A stretch of DNA of 64,000 nt, from assembly GCF_000412185.1 (NCBI RefSeq), contig NZ_ASJA01000002.1, positions 62,001 through 126,000 on the forward strand. The letters run 5' to 3'. The translations under genes and the position numbers were made by a program. Position 1 is the first letter of the stretch. Every line of letters starts with the position of its first letter. Source of the DNA: Euryhalocaulis caribicus. GTDB lineage: Bacteria; Pseudomonadota; Alphaproteobacteria; Caulobacterales; Maricaulaceae. Shown here piece after piece: positions 43,290 through 51,696 of the stretch. Below the pieces are notes generated by a model that ran no database searches, was not told where the DNA came from, and worked only from the letters and a program-made list of their open reading frames with translations.

Positions 43290-46200
43290 TCAGCCTGGCT
43301 CTTCGCCATGGAAACGATGGAACGCTTCCGGTTGCGGTTTCGGTTCCGTCTGCCGGATCGGACGCGGCGCAAACCACCGGTGCAAGGCCGGCAAAACCAG
43401 CAGAGTCAGAACCGTTGAGGTGACAAGCCCGCCGATAACCACAGTCGCCAGCGGGCGTTGCACCTCGGCGCCGACTCCGCTTGCCAACAGGAGCGGACCC
43501 AGTCCCAGCGCAGTGGTCATCGCGGTCATAAGAACGGGTCTCGCCCGCAGCGTCGCCCCCTCGATCGCCAGCGCATCGGGATCACGCCCCTCCTGCGCGA
43601 AGCGATCAAGATAGCTGACCAGCACCATGCCATTGCCGAGAGCAATGCCAAACAGGGCGATAAAGCCCACGGTGGCCGGAACCGAGATGGGCAACCCGGC
43701 GATCCAGAGCGCCATGGCTCCACCGGTCAGCGCCAGCGGAATGTTGAGCAGAATCAGCAACGCTGATTTCAGTCGTCCGAACGCCAGCAACAAGATCAGC
43801 ATGACGATGCCAAGCGTGATCGGAATGACCACAGCAAAGCGCTTGTTCGCCTGTTGCTGAAGCTCGAACTGACCGCCCCAGATCACGCGATATCCGGCAG
43901 GCAGGTCGAGCTCTTCGGCGATGCGCGCCTGACCGTCTTCCACGAAGGAACCGATATCGCGGCCTCGCACATTGGCTTGCACGGTGATGAAGCGTTCGCC
44001 GTTTTCCCGCGTCACCTGACGCGGGCCGACAACCGCTTCGATATCGGCGATCATGTCGAGGGTGATGCGCGCGCCGCCCGGCGTCTTAAGGACGAGATTG
44101 CGGATCGATTCCGGCGTGGCGCGCGCGCCTTCCTCATAGCGGACGATCACCGGGAACTGACGTACGCCTTCGAACACCGCCCCAGCTTCCGCGCCACCGA
44201 CAGCGGCGCGGACGGAGGAAAGGGCGGCGTCCACAGTGACTCCGTAACGGGCGAGCGCGGCCCGGTCGAGGTCTATGCGGAGCTGCGGCGCACCGGTAAT
44301 CTGGTCCGCCTGTACGTCCGTTGCGCCCTCGATAGAGCGGAGAAGGCCGGCAAGGTCTTGGGACGCGGCGAGCAGGCGGTCCATGTCGGGACCAAAAATC
44401 TTCACCGCCAGCTCGGCCTTGGTTCCGGTCACCAGCTCGTCCACCGACATGGCGATGGGCTGGCTGACATTGACCAAGACGCCCGGAAAGTCGGAAAGCT
44501 CCCGAGATATCTCGGTGCGCAGTTCCTCCGCGGTCAATCCTTCGCGCCATTGATTTTCCGGTTTCAGGGCCAGGAAAGATTCGGCGCTATTGGTCGGGTC
44601 GGCATGGGCGCCGATTTCACCTCGTCCGATGCGTGTCACCATTCGCTCGACTTCCGGAAAACTGGCGAGCACATAGTCCTCCACCCGCGTCATTGTTTCT
44701 TCCGCCTCGGTGAGGGAAATGGACGGCGCCATGGTGGTGCGCATCAGGATGTCGCCTTCTTCCAGCGTCGGAGTGAATTCCGAGCCCAGCTGCGGCAAGG
44801 CGAGACCGCCCATCGCCAGCAGCAGAACCGCCGTTCCCACCGCCAGCATGCGGCGGCGGATGAAGAAACCGGCGAGCGGCTGAACCATGTGTCCGATCCG
44901 TCCAACATCGCCCTCTTTCGAGAACTTGCGTCCGGGCCGCATCAGACCGCTGGCGATCGCCGGCGCGATCAACGCGGCATAGATTAGAGAACCTGTCATG
45001 GAGAGAGCGGCGGAGGCGGCCAACGGGCTGAACGTCTTGCCCGCCGGGCCCTGCAGGGCGAAGAGCGGCAAAAACACGACGATGACGACAGCCACGGCGG
45101 CGATCAGCGGGCCGATCACCTCGGTCGCCGCTTCGGCGACGGCGGTGCGCCGGTCCTCGTTTGGCCGATCCTTCAGCACGCGATCGACATTTTCAGCGAT
45201 GACGATAGCGCCATCCACCATCATGCCAATGGCGATCGCCACTCCGCCCAACGACATGAGATTCGCAGAGATGCCGAGCACGTTCATCGCGATGAAGGCG
45301 AAGCCGACCGAGAACGGAATGGACAGCGCCACCACCAGGCTGGGCCGCCAGCCTCCGAGGAAGGCAAAGATGATCACGGCCACGAGAAGCGCGCCCTGCC
45401 AGAGCGCGGTGGTCACAGTCGACGAGGCCTTATTCACCAGCGCGCCCTGATCGTAATAGGGCACGGCTTTCACGCCTTCGGGCAGGTTGGAATTGATCTC
45501 CTCGAACCGCTCGCGGACATTGGCGATCACCTCTGAGGTGTTGGAGCCATAAAGCTTCAGCACCAGTCCCGCGACGACTTCGCCCTCGCCGTCGGCTGTC
45601 GCCAAGCCCTGACGGACGCCGCCGCCAATGGCGAGCTGGGCGACGTCCCGGACCCGGACCGGCGTGCCTTCCACGGTCTTGAGAACCACATTGCCGAGAT
45701 CATCCAGCGAGCGGGCGAGGCCGATGCCGCGCACCACATATTGCTCGGAATCGACCTCGATAAATTGCGCGCCAGTGGTGCGATTGCCTTGGGTTAGCGC
45801 GGTCTCGACGTCGCCGATGGAAAGATCGTAGCGCAGCAGCGCCTCTGGATTGATGCGCACCTGGTATTGCTTCTCATAGCCGCCGAGCGACAGCACTTCG
45901 GTGACGCCAGGCACGCTCTGAAGCTGGTATTTCACCATCCAGTCCTGAATTTCTCGCATCTCGACAAGACTGCGTTCGTCCGTCTCGTCCACGAGATTGT
46001 AATAGAGGATGATGCCAAGACCGGTTGAAATCGGCCCCATCTGCGGATCGCCGAAACCTTCTGGAATCGCTTCACGCGCCTGGGCGAGGCGTTCGCCGAC
46101 AATCTGGCGAGCGAAATAGATGTCGGTCCCGTCCTCGAAATAGATGTTCAGAACAGAAAGGCCGAAATTGGAGACCGAGCGGATTTCTTCCAGCCTTGGC

Positions 46201-46424
46201 AGACCAAACATCGCCCGCTCAAGCGGAAATGTGACATAGCGTTCGACCTCTTCAGGCGCGAGGCCCTCGGTCGGGGTGAAAACCTGCACGAGCGAAGGCG
46301 AGGTGTCGGGGAAGGCGTCGACGGGCAGCGCGCGAAACGCCCAGGCTCCGCCAATCGTCATGGCGAGCGCAGCCAGAATGGCGAGCATGCGCCCGCCAGC
46401 CACGCGATACATCAATCGAAACAT
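43290..46424 (-). CDS. Heavy-metal RND efflux pump, CzcA-like
   Basis: The 1044-residue product has the RND layout: twelve membrane helices in two repeats and two large periplasmic loops. Start and early motif (RALPVDAFPDTSPSLVQVFT) and GGVAIAIGMMVDGAIVIAEN (fourth-helix region) mark the heavy-metal (HME) branch. It has TLEEGDILMRTTM where CusA has NEGDLLYMPS, so the Met relay of Cu/Ag pumps is not conserved, favouring divalent cations such as Zn, Cd, Co or Ni. The adaptor and TolC genes lie upstream in the same operon. Confidence 0.9.
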   Translation of the reverse strand: MFRLMYRVAGGRMLAILAALAMTIGGAWAFRALPVDAFPDTSPSLVQVFTPTEGLAPEEVERYVTFPLERAMFGLPRLEEIRSVSNFGLSVLNIYFEDGTDIYFARQIVGERLAQAREAIPEGFGDPQMGPISTGLGIILYYNLVDETDERSLVEMREIQDWMVKYQLQSVPGVTEVLSLGGYEKQYQVRINPEALLRYDLSIGDVETALTQGNRTTGAQFIEVDSEQYVVRGIGLARSLDDLGNVVLKTVEGTPVRVRDVAQLAIGGGVRQGLATADGEGEVVAGLVLKLYGSNTSEVIANVRERFEEINSNLPEGVKAVPYYDQGALVNKASSTVTTALWQGALLVAVIIFAFLGGWRPSLVVALSIPFSVGFAFIAMNVLGISANLMSLGGVAIAIGMMVDGAIVIAENVDRVLKDRPNEDRRTAVAEAATEVIGPLIAAVAVVIVVFLPLFALQGPAGKTFSPLAASAALSMTGSLIYAALIAPAIASGLMRPGRKFSKEGDVGRIGHMVQPLAGFFIRRRMLAVGTAVLLLAMGGLALPQLGSEFTPTLEEGDILMRTTMAPSISLTEAEETMTRVEDYVLASFPEVERMVTRIGRGEIGAHADPTNSAESFLALKPENQWREGLTAEELRTEISRELSDFPGVLVNVSQPIAMSVDELVTGTKAELAVKIFGPDMDRLLAASQDLAGLLRSIEGATDVQADQITGAPQLRIDLDRAALARYGVTVDAALSSVRAAVGGAEAGAVFEGVRQFPVIVRYEEGARATPESIRNLVLKTPGGARITLDMIADIEAVVGPRQVTRENGERFITVQANVRGRDIGSFVEDGQARIAEELDLPAGYRVIWGGQFELQQQANKRFAVVIPITLGIVMLILLLAFGRLKSALLILLNIPLALTGGAMALWIAGLPISVPATVGFIALFGIALGNGMVLVSYLDRFAQEGRDPDALAIEGATLRARPVLMTAMTTALGLGPLLLASGVGAEVQRPLATVVIGGLVTSTVLTLLVLPALHRWFAPRPIRQTEPKPQPEAFHRFHGEEPG

Positions 46425-46438
46425 GAGACTATTTCCTT

Positions 46439-47677
46439 TTAGTGCGCGTGACCGGACTCGAAGCCGCCTTTTTCAAGCTGGGCTTTCAGGGTGAAAGCGC
46501 CTTCGGCGACATAATTCTGGCCTGGCTGAAGACCGGAAAGGATTTCCACCCATCCGCCGGATTCCTTTCCGGTCATGACCGGCCGTGGAGCGAATCCGCC
46601 CTGTACGGGAACGAATACGACGCTGTCATCCTCGTAGTTTTGCACCGCTCCGGTCGGCACAGCGATCGCCTCGCCCCCTTCCAGTCCGCCAATCCGGGCG
46701 GAGACGAAGAGTCCAGGCCGGATGCTGCCATCCGGATTGTCGAGGATGACCCGCGCGGTCGCGGTCCGCGACCGTTCCTGGAGCTGCGGCGTTACAAAGG
46801 CGATCTCGCCTTGCGCAATCTGGTCTCCGGCATCGTTATGGAATGTCACCGAAGCGTCTTTTTCGACATCGGCCAAGGCTTCGCGGTAGATATCGATATC
46901 GGCCCATACGGTTGCGTCGTCGGCAACGACAAAGACCGGCTCTCCGCCGGCGGCGACCGATTGGCCGAGCGAGATGCGCCGCTCGATCACGGCGCCGGCG
47001 ATTGGCGTGGTTATCGTATAACGGCCCAGAGCGCCGTCGGGGGTATTTTCAATACCGGCAAGCGCGGCATGACTGACGCCGACAGCGTGAAGCTTGGTTT
47101 CTGCGCTTTCTCTCTGCGCGCGCGCAGTCGATAGCGCTTCACGCGCGGCGGCGTGTTCGGCCTCGGACGTCACGCCTTGTTGCAACAAACGATCTTCGCG
47201 GGCGAAGGTCGTTTGCGCCAGACGTTCCCCGGCTAGCGCGCTCAGATAATCGGCCTTCATTGTGGCGAGCTCCCGGCTGTCCAGCACCGCCAGGGGCTCT
47301 CCCGCGGCGACATGATCGCCTTCTGTTGCGTTCAGTGAATGGACTACGCCTGCAACGCGAGGCGTTACATTGGCCAGCTTATTGGCGTCGAAATGAATTT
47401 CGGCTGGCAGTTCCACTGCGCCTGGCAAGGCGCGCTTCTCCGCGGACAGAGTCTGAATTCCGTATTGTTCAGCCTCTTCCGGGCTTAGCCGCACCAGGTC
47501 CGAATCCTGACCGTCTTCTTCATGATTATCTTCGGCCGGTTCGCCGTTTTCGTGTCGTTCTTCTGTCTGGGCTGATATGTCATGTGAATCCGTCTCGCTT
47601 GCGCGGTCAGAGCCGCATGCCGCTGTCAGGACGGCCAGCGCGAGCGCCGCCGCCGGTATTTTGAGTCGCAATGTCAT
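46439..47677 (-). CDS. RND periplasmic adaptor, CzcB-like lipoprotein
   Basis: The 412-residue product has a lipobox (AVLTAACGSD). After it comes an acidic, His-bearing stretch (ETDSHDISAQTEERHENGEP and EDNHEEDGQD), then the HlyD/CzcB adaptor core: NVTPRVAGVVHSLNATEGDH (lipoyl-like), a coiled-coil hairpin and beta-barrel segments (ITTPIAGAVIERRISLGQSV). The C terminus is again His-containing (FESGHAH). It couples the pump to the TolC channel and may bind metal itself. The start overlaps the end of the TolC gene by four bases. Confidence 0.88.
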   Translation of the reverse strand: MTLRLKIPAAALALAVLTAACGSDRASETDSHDISAQTEERHENGEPAEDNHEEDGQDSDLVRLSPEEAEQYGIQTLSAEKRALPGAVELPAEIHFDANKLANVTPRVAGVVHSLNATEGDHVAAGEPLAVLDSRELATMKADYLSALAGERLAQTTFAREDRLLQQGVTSEAEHAAAREALSTARAQRESAETKLHAVGVSHAALAGIENTPDGALGRYTITTPIAGAVIERRISLGQSVAAGGEPVFVVADDATVWADIDIYREALADVEKDASVTFHNDAGDQIAQGEIAFVTPQLQERSRTATARVILDNPDGSIRPGLFVSARIGGLEGGEAIAVPTGAVQNYEDDSVVFVPVQGGFAPRPVMTGKESGGWVEILSGLQPGQNYVAEGAFTLKAQLEKGGFESGHAH

Positions 47678-48999
47678 TGGTCGTATCCGGTAATTTGAAT
47701 GGGGGCGTAGGGGGGATAACCGCCGAGAGAAAGAAGCTCCGCGCGCGCGCTGCGGGCTGCTCGGGCGGCCTCCACTCGCGTAGTCTCGATTTCGACAAGG
47801 CTCCGCCGGGCATCGAGCAGGGCGGTCAGGTCGAATTTGCCGGCCCGATAGCCGATGCGCGCAGCTTCAAACGCTTCCCGCGCGGCGGGCACGGCTTCGT
47901 CCGTCAGCGCCGATTCCCGGGCTTGCGCCGCCACCGCCTCGGCGTGGGCGCGGCGTATCTCGCTCGCCAATCTGTTCCGGACGGCGTGGGCTTCCAGATC
48001 GGCGCGGACAGCGCGGCGCGAAGCCGCTTCAACTGCGCCCTGATTCCGGTCGAAAATCGGAAGCGGAAGGCTGATGCCTGCGACGAGCGCCTGTTCGTCC
48101 GTGTCCCGAAAGCTCTTGACCCCTAGACGCGCCGTTACATCGGGCATCGCCAGCGATCGTTGGTAGGTCAGCTCGCGGCGTCTTGCGTCCAGCCCTAGAC
48201 GCGATGCCCGCAGGCGCGGATGAGTTTCCGCGCGCTCCATCACTTCGCCTGGTTGTGGAAGGGCCTGTTCAGCCGCATCGGAAACGGCCTCGCCAAATGG
48301 GGCGTTTTCCGCGCCCCACAGCGCGGCAAGTGAAAGGCGGAGACGGGCGACGTCAGCAGCCACTGCGGCGGCCTCGGCGCGGGCGCGGGCGCTGTCCGCT
48401 TCAGCACGGATGGCTTCCACGGACGCTGCGGCGCCGGCCTCCACCCGCCGCTGAACCGCATCCGAAACCTCGGCGGCAAGCAGGGCGGCCTGTTGGGCGA
48501 GCCGCGCGCGTTCCTCGGCGGCCACCAGCGCGTAGAAATAATCCGCCGCTTGAAGCGTCAGGTCTCTCATTTGACGCGCGCAGTCCGCTTCCGAAGCTCT
48601 GGCGCGGGCAAGGCCGGCGACTTCCGCCTTGCGGCGTTTGCCGCCCAGCATGAAGGTTTGAGACACTGACGCGGTGGATTCTCCGGCTCCAAGCGTCTGG
48701 ATGCCCGCGCCGTCAAAATCTTCAACTTCAATTCCGAGAACCGGATTGGGCCTTAGTCCAGCCTGACGGGCGTCTGCGCGTTGAGCCAGTGCTTCCAGCG
48801 CAGCGGCCCGAAGTTCCGGAGCAGCCGTCTGGACAGCCAGCAGCGCCGCGGAAAGCGTCAAAGGGTCGTCCCGGGAAGGGATTGCTGTGTTTTGTGCGAG
48901 GTCGTTTGCCGCACCATCGCACAGGCTGGGCGCGGCTTGAGCGCCGCCGCCAGCCAGCGCAGCGGCCAGCAGACCGCTGCACAGTAATTTCATATGCAT
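47674..48999 (-). CDS. TolC family outer-membrane efflux protein, CzcC-like
   Basis: The 441-residue product has a signal peptide (MHMKLLCSGLLAAALAGGGA) and the paired long helices and strands of an OEP protein: LRAAALEALAQRADARQAGL, AGLRPNPVLGIEVEDF, and a second repeat with TYQRSLAMPDVTARLGVKSF. SLPLPIFDRNQGAVEAASRR is the standard CzcC-type sequence. It is the outer channel of the tripartite pump and is translationally coupled to the adaptor. Confidence 0.88.
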   Translation of the reverse strand: MHMKLLCSGLLAAALAGGGAQAAPSLCDGAANDLAQNTAIPSRDDPLTLSAALLAVQTAAPELRAAALEALAQRADARQAGLRPNPVLGIEVEDFDGAGIQTLGAGESTASVSQTFMLGGKRRKAEVAGLARARASEADCARQMRDLTLQAADYFYALVAAEERARLAQQAALLAAEVSDAVQRRVEAGAAASVEAIRAEADSARARAEAAAVAADVARLRLSLAALWGAENAPFGEAVSDAAEQALPQPGEVMERAETHPRLRASRLGLDARRRELTYQRSLAMPDVTARLGVKSFRDTDEQALVAGISLPLPIFDRNQGAVEAASRRAVRADLEAHAVRNRLASEIRRAHAEAVAAQARESALTDEAVPAAREAFEAARIGYRAGKFDLTALLDARRSLVEIETTRVEAARAARSARAELLSLGGYPPYAPIQITGYDQ

Positions 49000-49055
49000 G
49001 TTGTTCTCCGATGATGATCGTCACGAAGCCGCCCACACCGGGCGGCGCGGCGCGA

Positions 49056-49406
49056 TCAGCTCATCGGAGGCCGAAGATCGGGAGAGATAATCTGACTGAC
49101 GTAGTCGAAATGCGCGATCGTCATGCTCAGGCTGGCGTCAGTCTTGATGCCTGCGTTCGCAATGCTGCGCGCGCCATGCCAGTGCACATGGCAGCTGGCC
49201 GCATGGCAAAAATGATCCTGGTCCGGCTCGGATTGAGCAGGGGATTGCGATTGGCCGTCGATTACTTCAACGGCGCTTGGGTCATTATGGGCGTGCAGAT
49301 CGTCGGTTGCGGCATGCGCCGGGGCCGTGATGGACAGCGCCAGCCAAACAATTGTCAGCAGACGTCCAGCCCAGAGACGAAAACTTTGGTTTCGCTTCTG
49401 TCTCAT
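49056..49406 (-). CDS. Small secreted His-rich protein, CzcI-like
   Basis: From ATG 49406 the product has 116 residues and a signal peptide (RLLTIVWLALSITAPAHA). The mature part has a His/Cys cluster, DQDHFCHAASCHVHWHGARS. Small proteins with such clusters (CzcI type) commonly precede czcC and are thought to modulate or buffer metal in the periplasm. The ATG overlaps the stop of the cation transporter gene by four bases (ATGA), so translation is coupled. The exact family is uncertain. Confidence 0.6.
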   Translation of the reverse strand: MRQKRNQSFRLWAGRLLTIVWLALSITAPAHAATDDLHAHNDPSAVEVIDGQSQSPAQSEPDQDHFCHAASCHVHWHGARSIANAGIKTDASLSMTIAHFDYVSQIISPDLRPPMS

Positions 49407-50065
49407 GACGTTTCGCAACCCGTTTCGCGGCGCTTGGCTTCATTCAATTCAGCGCGCGCCAACCGAAAGATAGTGATGGATGAGCGAAGGAAAAGGCCGG
49501 CCAGCAGCGCGGCGATGACAAGGTCGGGCCAGATCGATCCTGTCATCGCGACCAGACCAGCGGCAATGAGCACTCCGACATTACCGATCATATCATTGCG
49601 GGAACACACCCACACTGACCGCACGTTCGCATCGCCGTCGCGCCAGCGTAACAGAATGAGAACGCTCGCCGCATTCGCGAGAAGCGCCGCCAGTCCCATC
49701 GGGGCCATGATGTCAAATGCCGGCGTCTCTCCCGAGAAAGTCCTGACCAGGGTCATGACGAGAATCACACCCGCCATGACGGCGAGGCTTCCCCCTTTGA
49801 TTAAAGCCGCGCGCGCCCGTGTCGTCGCAGGGCGTCCGATCACTAGAAACGTCATGGCGTAGGTCGCCGTGTCTGCCGCGAAATCGAGCGCATCTGCTTT
49901 CAAGGCCATTGATCCGGCGACGAAGCCGGCGGCCATTTCGACAACGAACATGAGCCCATTGATTGCAATCACAACCGTCAGGGCCGTGCGATAGGCCTTG
50001 GAGGCCCCTTCGAAAACCGGCGCCTCGCAACAACCGGCCGCAGCATCGGGGATCTCTTGCGTCAT
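49403..50065 (-). CDS. Cation transporter, CDF-like
   Basis: From ATG 50065 the product has 220 residues and about six membrane helices. MALKADALDFAADTATYAMT carries the aspartates of the second-helix metal site of cation diffusion facilitators, and CSRNDMIGNVGVLIAAGLVA those of the fifth. The N terminus has a cysteine pair (AAGCCEAPVFEG). CDF proteins export Zn, Cd, Co or Pb in exchange for protons. The usual C-terminal cytoplasmic domain is absent, as in short forms next to MerR regulators. It is the first gene of the operon fired from the dyad at 50080-50100. Confidence 0.8.
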   Translation of the reverse strand: MTQEIPDAAAGCCEAPVFEGASKAYRTALTVVIAINGLMFVVEMAAGFVAGSMALKADALDFAADTATYAMTFLVIGRPATTRARAALIKGGSLAVMAGVILVMTLVRTFSGETPAFDIMAPMGLAALLANAASVLILLRWRDGDANVRSVWVCSRNDMIGNVGVLIAAGLVAMTGSIWPDLVIAALLAGLFLRSSITIFRLARAELNEAKRRETGCETS

Positions 50066-50072
50066 TGGAAAC

Positions 50073-50103
50073 ACGCTACAATCTATAGCGGCTATAGATT
50101 CAA
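50073..50103 (-). promoter_or_regulatory. MerR-type promoter and operator of the six-gene metal efflux operon
   Basis: On the minus strand TTGAAT (plus 50098-50103) and TAGCGT (plus 50073-50078) are 19 bp apart. A perfect dyad with ten-base arms, AATCTATAGC and GCTATAGATT (50080-50089, 50091-50100), fills the spacer. It faces the cation transporter and lies directly upstream of the divergent MerR gene at 50116. Confidence 0.85.
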
Positions 50104-50115
50104 GGGGCTTTCCAC

Positions 50116-50523
50116 ATGACCGGATACAGCATCGGCCAACTCGCCGCCCGGACGGGCGCCAAGGTCGTAACCATCCGCTATTATGAAAAGATAGAACTGC
50201 TTGAGGCTCCGCGCCGAAGCCGGGGCGGTCATCGTCTATATGATGGGCAAGCAATTACGAGGCTGAATTTCATTCGTCGTTCCCGCAAGCTTGGCCTGTC
50301 GCTAGAGGCGATCGCCGACCTGCTCCGATTGGCGGAGACCCCTGACTCGCCATGCGATAACGCCGATAGAATTGCGAAGTCACAACTCCGGGACATCCGG
50401 ACGCGGATGCGTGAGCTCAGAGCGATGGAGCGCGCGTTGTCGCGCATCCTTGAAGAGCCATGTGGAGGCCGGGCGAGAGATTGCGGAATCCTGGGGATCT
50501 TGTCCCCGGAGCAAACGAATTGA
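50116..50523 (+). CDS. MerR family metal sensor, divergent from the CDF-RND-ZIP operon
   Basis: The 135-residue product begins MTGYSIGQLAARTGAKVVTI (winged helix) and keeps three cysteines: Cys80 (DSPCDNAD), Cys116 and Cys123 (EEPCGGRARDC). A cysteine near position 80, rather than serine, is typical of sensors for divalent ions (Zn, Cd, Pb, Hg) and argues against a CueR-type Cu(I) sensor. Its start is 16 bp from the operator dyad, so it most likely controls the cation transporter, RND and ZIP genes and itself. The second MerR gene begins 16 bp after its stop. Confidence 0.85.
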   Translation: MTGYSIGQLAARTGAKVVTIRYYEKIELLEAPRRSRGGHRLYDGQAITRLNFIRRSRKLGLSLEAIADLLRLAETPDSPCDNADRIAKSQLRDIRTRMRELRAMERALSRILEEPCGGRARDCGILGILSPEQTN

Positions 50524-50539
50524 CCGTGAGCGGCAGACA

Positions 50540-50968
50540 ATGACTGAATCGATGACAATTGGCGGCGCGGCTAAAAAGGTTGGCGTCAGCGTCGAAACTA
50601 TCCGGTTCTATGAACGCAAAGGCCTGATTGAACAGCCGCTCAAACCTTCAAGTGGCGGCCATCGCGCCTATACCGCTGACCTGGTCCGTAAATTGAGATT
50701 CATAAAACAGGCTCAGGGGCTCGGATTCTCTCTCCATGAAATTGGCGAACTTCTGGCGCTGAGAACTGATCCCGCGGCAGAGTGCGACGAGGTGCGAGAT
50801 CGTACAATTGTAAAACTCGAGGATGTGGACCGTAAAATATCGAGGCTTCGGACTATGAGAAGCGCGCTCATCCGGATGATCGACGCCTGCCCGCGCGAGG
50901 GTCCGGCCTCGGAATCCTGCACGATCTTGAAATCGCTCGATTCCGAAGATTTTTCAGGCGCGGCTTGA
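50540..50968 (+). CDS. MerR family regulator with mercury-type cysteines, upstream of the cus cluster
   Basis: From ATG 50540 the product has 142 residues: MTESMTIGGAAKKVGVSVET starts the winged helix. Cys82 (AECDEVRD), Cys117 and Cys127 (DACPREGPASESC) match Tn501 MerR positions 82 and 117 exactly and its third (126) within one residue. That suggests Hg(II) or another thiophilic divalent ion, yet the genes downstream are of the Cu/Ag type. Its stop codon lies inside the -35 box of the next promoter (50965-50970). The earlier in-frame ATG at 50372 lies inside the preceding gene and is rejected. Confidence 0.82.
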   Translation: MTESMTIGGAAKKVGVSVETIRFYERKGLIEQPLKPSSGGHRAYTADLVRKLRFIKQAQGLGFSLHEIGELLALRTDPAAECDEVRDRTIVKLEDVDRKISRLRTMRSALIRMIDACPREGPASESCTILKSLDSEDFSGAA

Positions 50969-50996
50969 CTCCGTACCATGGTACGGCGGCTATATT
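50965..50996 (+). promoter_or_regulatory. Classical mer-type operator/promoter in front of the cus cluster
   Basis: TTGACT (-35, 50965-50970) is followed by CCGTACCATGGTACGG (50971-50986) and a -10 of CTATAT or TATATT (50990-50996), a spacing of 19-20 bp. The arms CCGTAC and GTACGG with a four-base centre, next to TTGACT, are those I know from the Tn21/Tn501 merT promoter. It drives the 33-residue peptide gene and probably the cus genes. Confidence 0.85.
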
Positions 50997-51027
50997 CGCA
51001 TCGTTCTGATTTAAACGGAGACGAAGC

Positions 51028-51129
51028 ATGCGCAAATTCACACTGGTTGCAGGCGCCTTGGTTGCGCTCGCCATTCCGGCCGCGGCGTTCGCCGCGCCAA
51101 TGCTGGCCAACTGTCCGCTTTGCCCCTGA
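51028..51129 (+). CDS. 33-residue secreted CxxC micropeptide
   Basis: ATG 51028, with GGAGA nine bases ahead, opens a 33-codon frame. It begins with a full signal peptide (MRKFTLVAGALVALAIPAAA, then FAA) and ends in a mature tail of about eleven residues, APMLANCPLCP. After cleavage this would leave a tiny peptide with a Met and a CPLC pair. It is the first gene behind the mer-type promoter, followed by a hairpin at 51145-51177. I know no family for it. A periplasmic Cu(I) or Hg(II) ligand is plausible inference. GC content and codon use fit the region. Confidence 0.65.
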   Translation: MRKFTLVAGALVALAIPAAAFAAPMLANCPLCP

Positions 51130-51144
51130 GCAAACTCTCGTATG

Positions 51145-51177
51145 AAGATGGCGCTTCGTTGAGCGGCGCGCCATCTT
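51145..51177 (+). terminator. Hairpin after the micropeptide gene (partial terminator or processing site)
   Basis: AAGATGGCGC (51145-51154) and GCGCCATCTT (51168-51177) form a perfect ten-base stem with a 13-base loop. There is no T run after it, so full termination is doubtful. It could stabilise the short upstream message or give partial termination before the next gene at 51227. Confidence 0.5.
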
Positions 51178-51226
51178 CCTCGCGACCCTTAAAGCTTTAC
51201 ACAATGATTTCTGGTACTGTGCGCGC

Positions 51227-51595
51227 ATGATCCGGCTCGTTCTCTCCCTGTTTCTGGCGATGGTTTTCGCCAGCGCGCCTGTTTTCCAGGCGCAGGCGGA
51301 GTTGATGCCGGCTCCCTCAAGCCCCGACCGCGCCGCGAACGTTTCTGACCACGCCATGGAATCCATGGCGGAGTGCGGCCATTGCGATGAGTGCAATGAC
51401 AAGGCCTCAATGCCGGATTGCGCAACGCCCTGCCTGATGAGCTGCACTGGCGGCTTCAACTCTCTCGCGCTTCTTTCCGGGTCGCAGCATGACATTCGTA
51501 TTGCGTCGAGCGCGCTGATTTTGCCTTTTGCCTCGCGCCGCGCAGACGCGCTGTTCGACGCCGATCCCCCGCCTCCTCGACTCCAGACGACGTGA
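51227..51595 (+). CDS. Small secreted Cys-rich protein
   Basis: The 122-residue product has a signal peptide (MIRLVLSLFLAMVFASAPVF). Its Met/Cys-rich segment is MESMAECGHCDECNDKASMP with DCATPCLMSC after it. Seven cysteines and several Met and His residues in 45 positions suggest thiophilic metal binding in the periplasm. It resembles the small DUF2946-type proteins found beside copper genes, and the chromosomal module near 14,300 has a similar gene. I cannot assign a defined family. It lies between the micropeptide and the Met-rich protein gene. Confidence 0.6.
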   Translation: MIRLVLSLFLAMVFASAPVFQAQAELMPAPSSPDRAANVSDHAMESMAECGHCDECNDKASMPDCATPCLMSCTGGFNSLALLSGSQHDIRIASSALILPFASRRADALFDADPPPPRLQTT

Positions 51596-51696
51596 TCTTT
51601 GTCCGCGAGCCGCGAGCCTTCGTCTCGCCTCCCGGATTCACTCGACTTTCTGGAAACTGAAATTTGCTCCCGGGACGGAGCATGAGGAGACGAACC

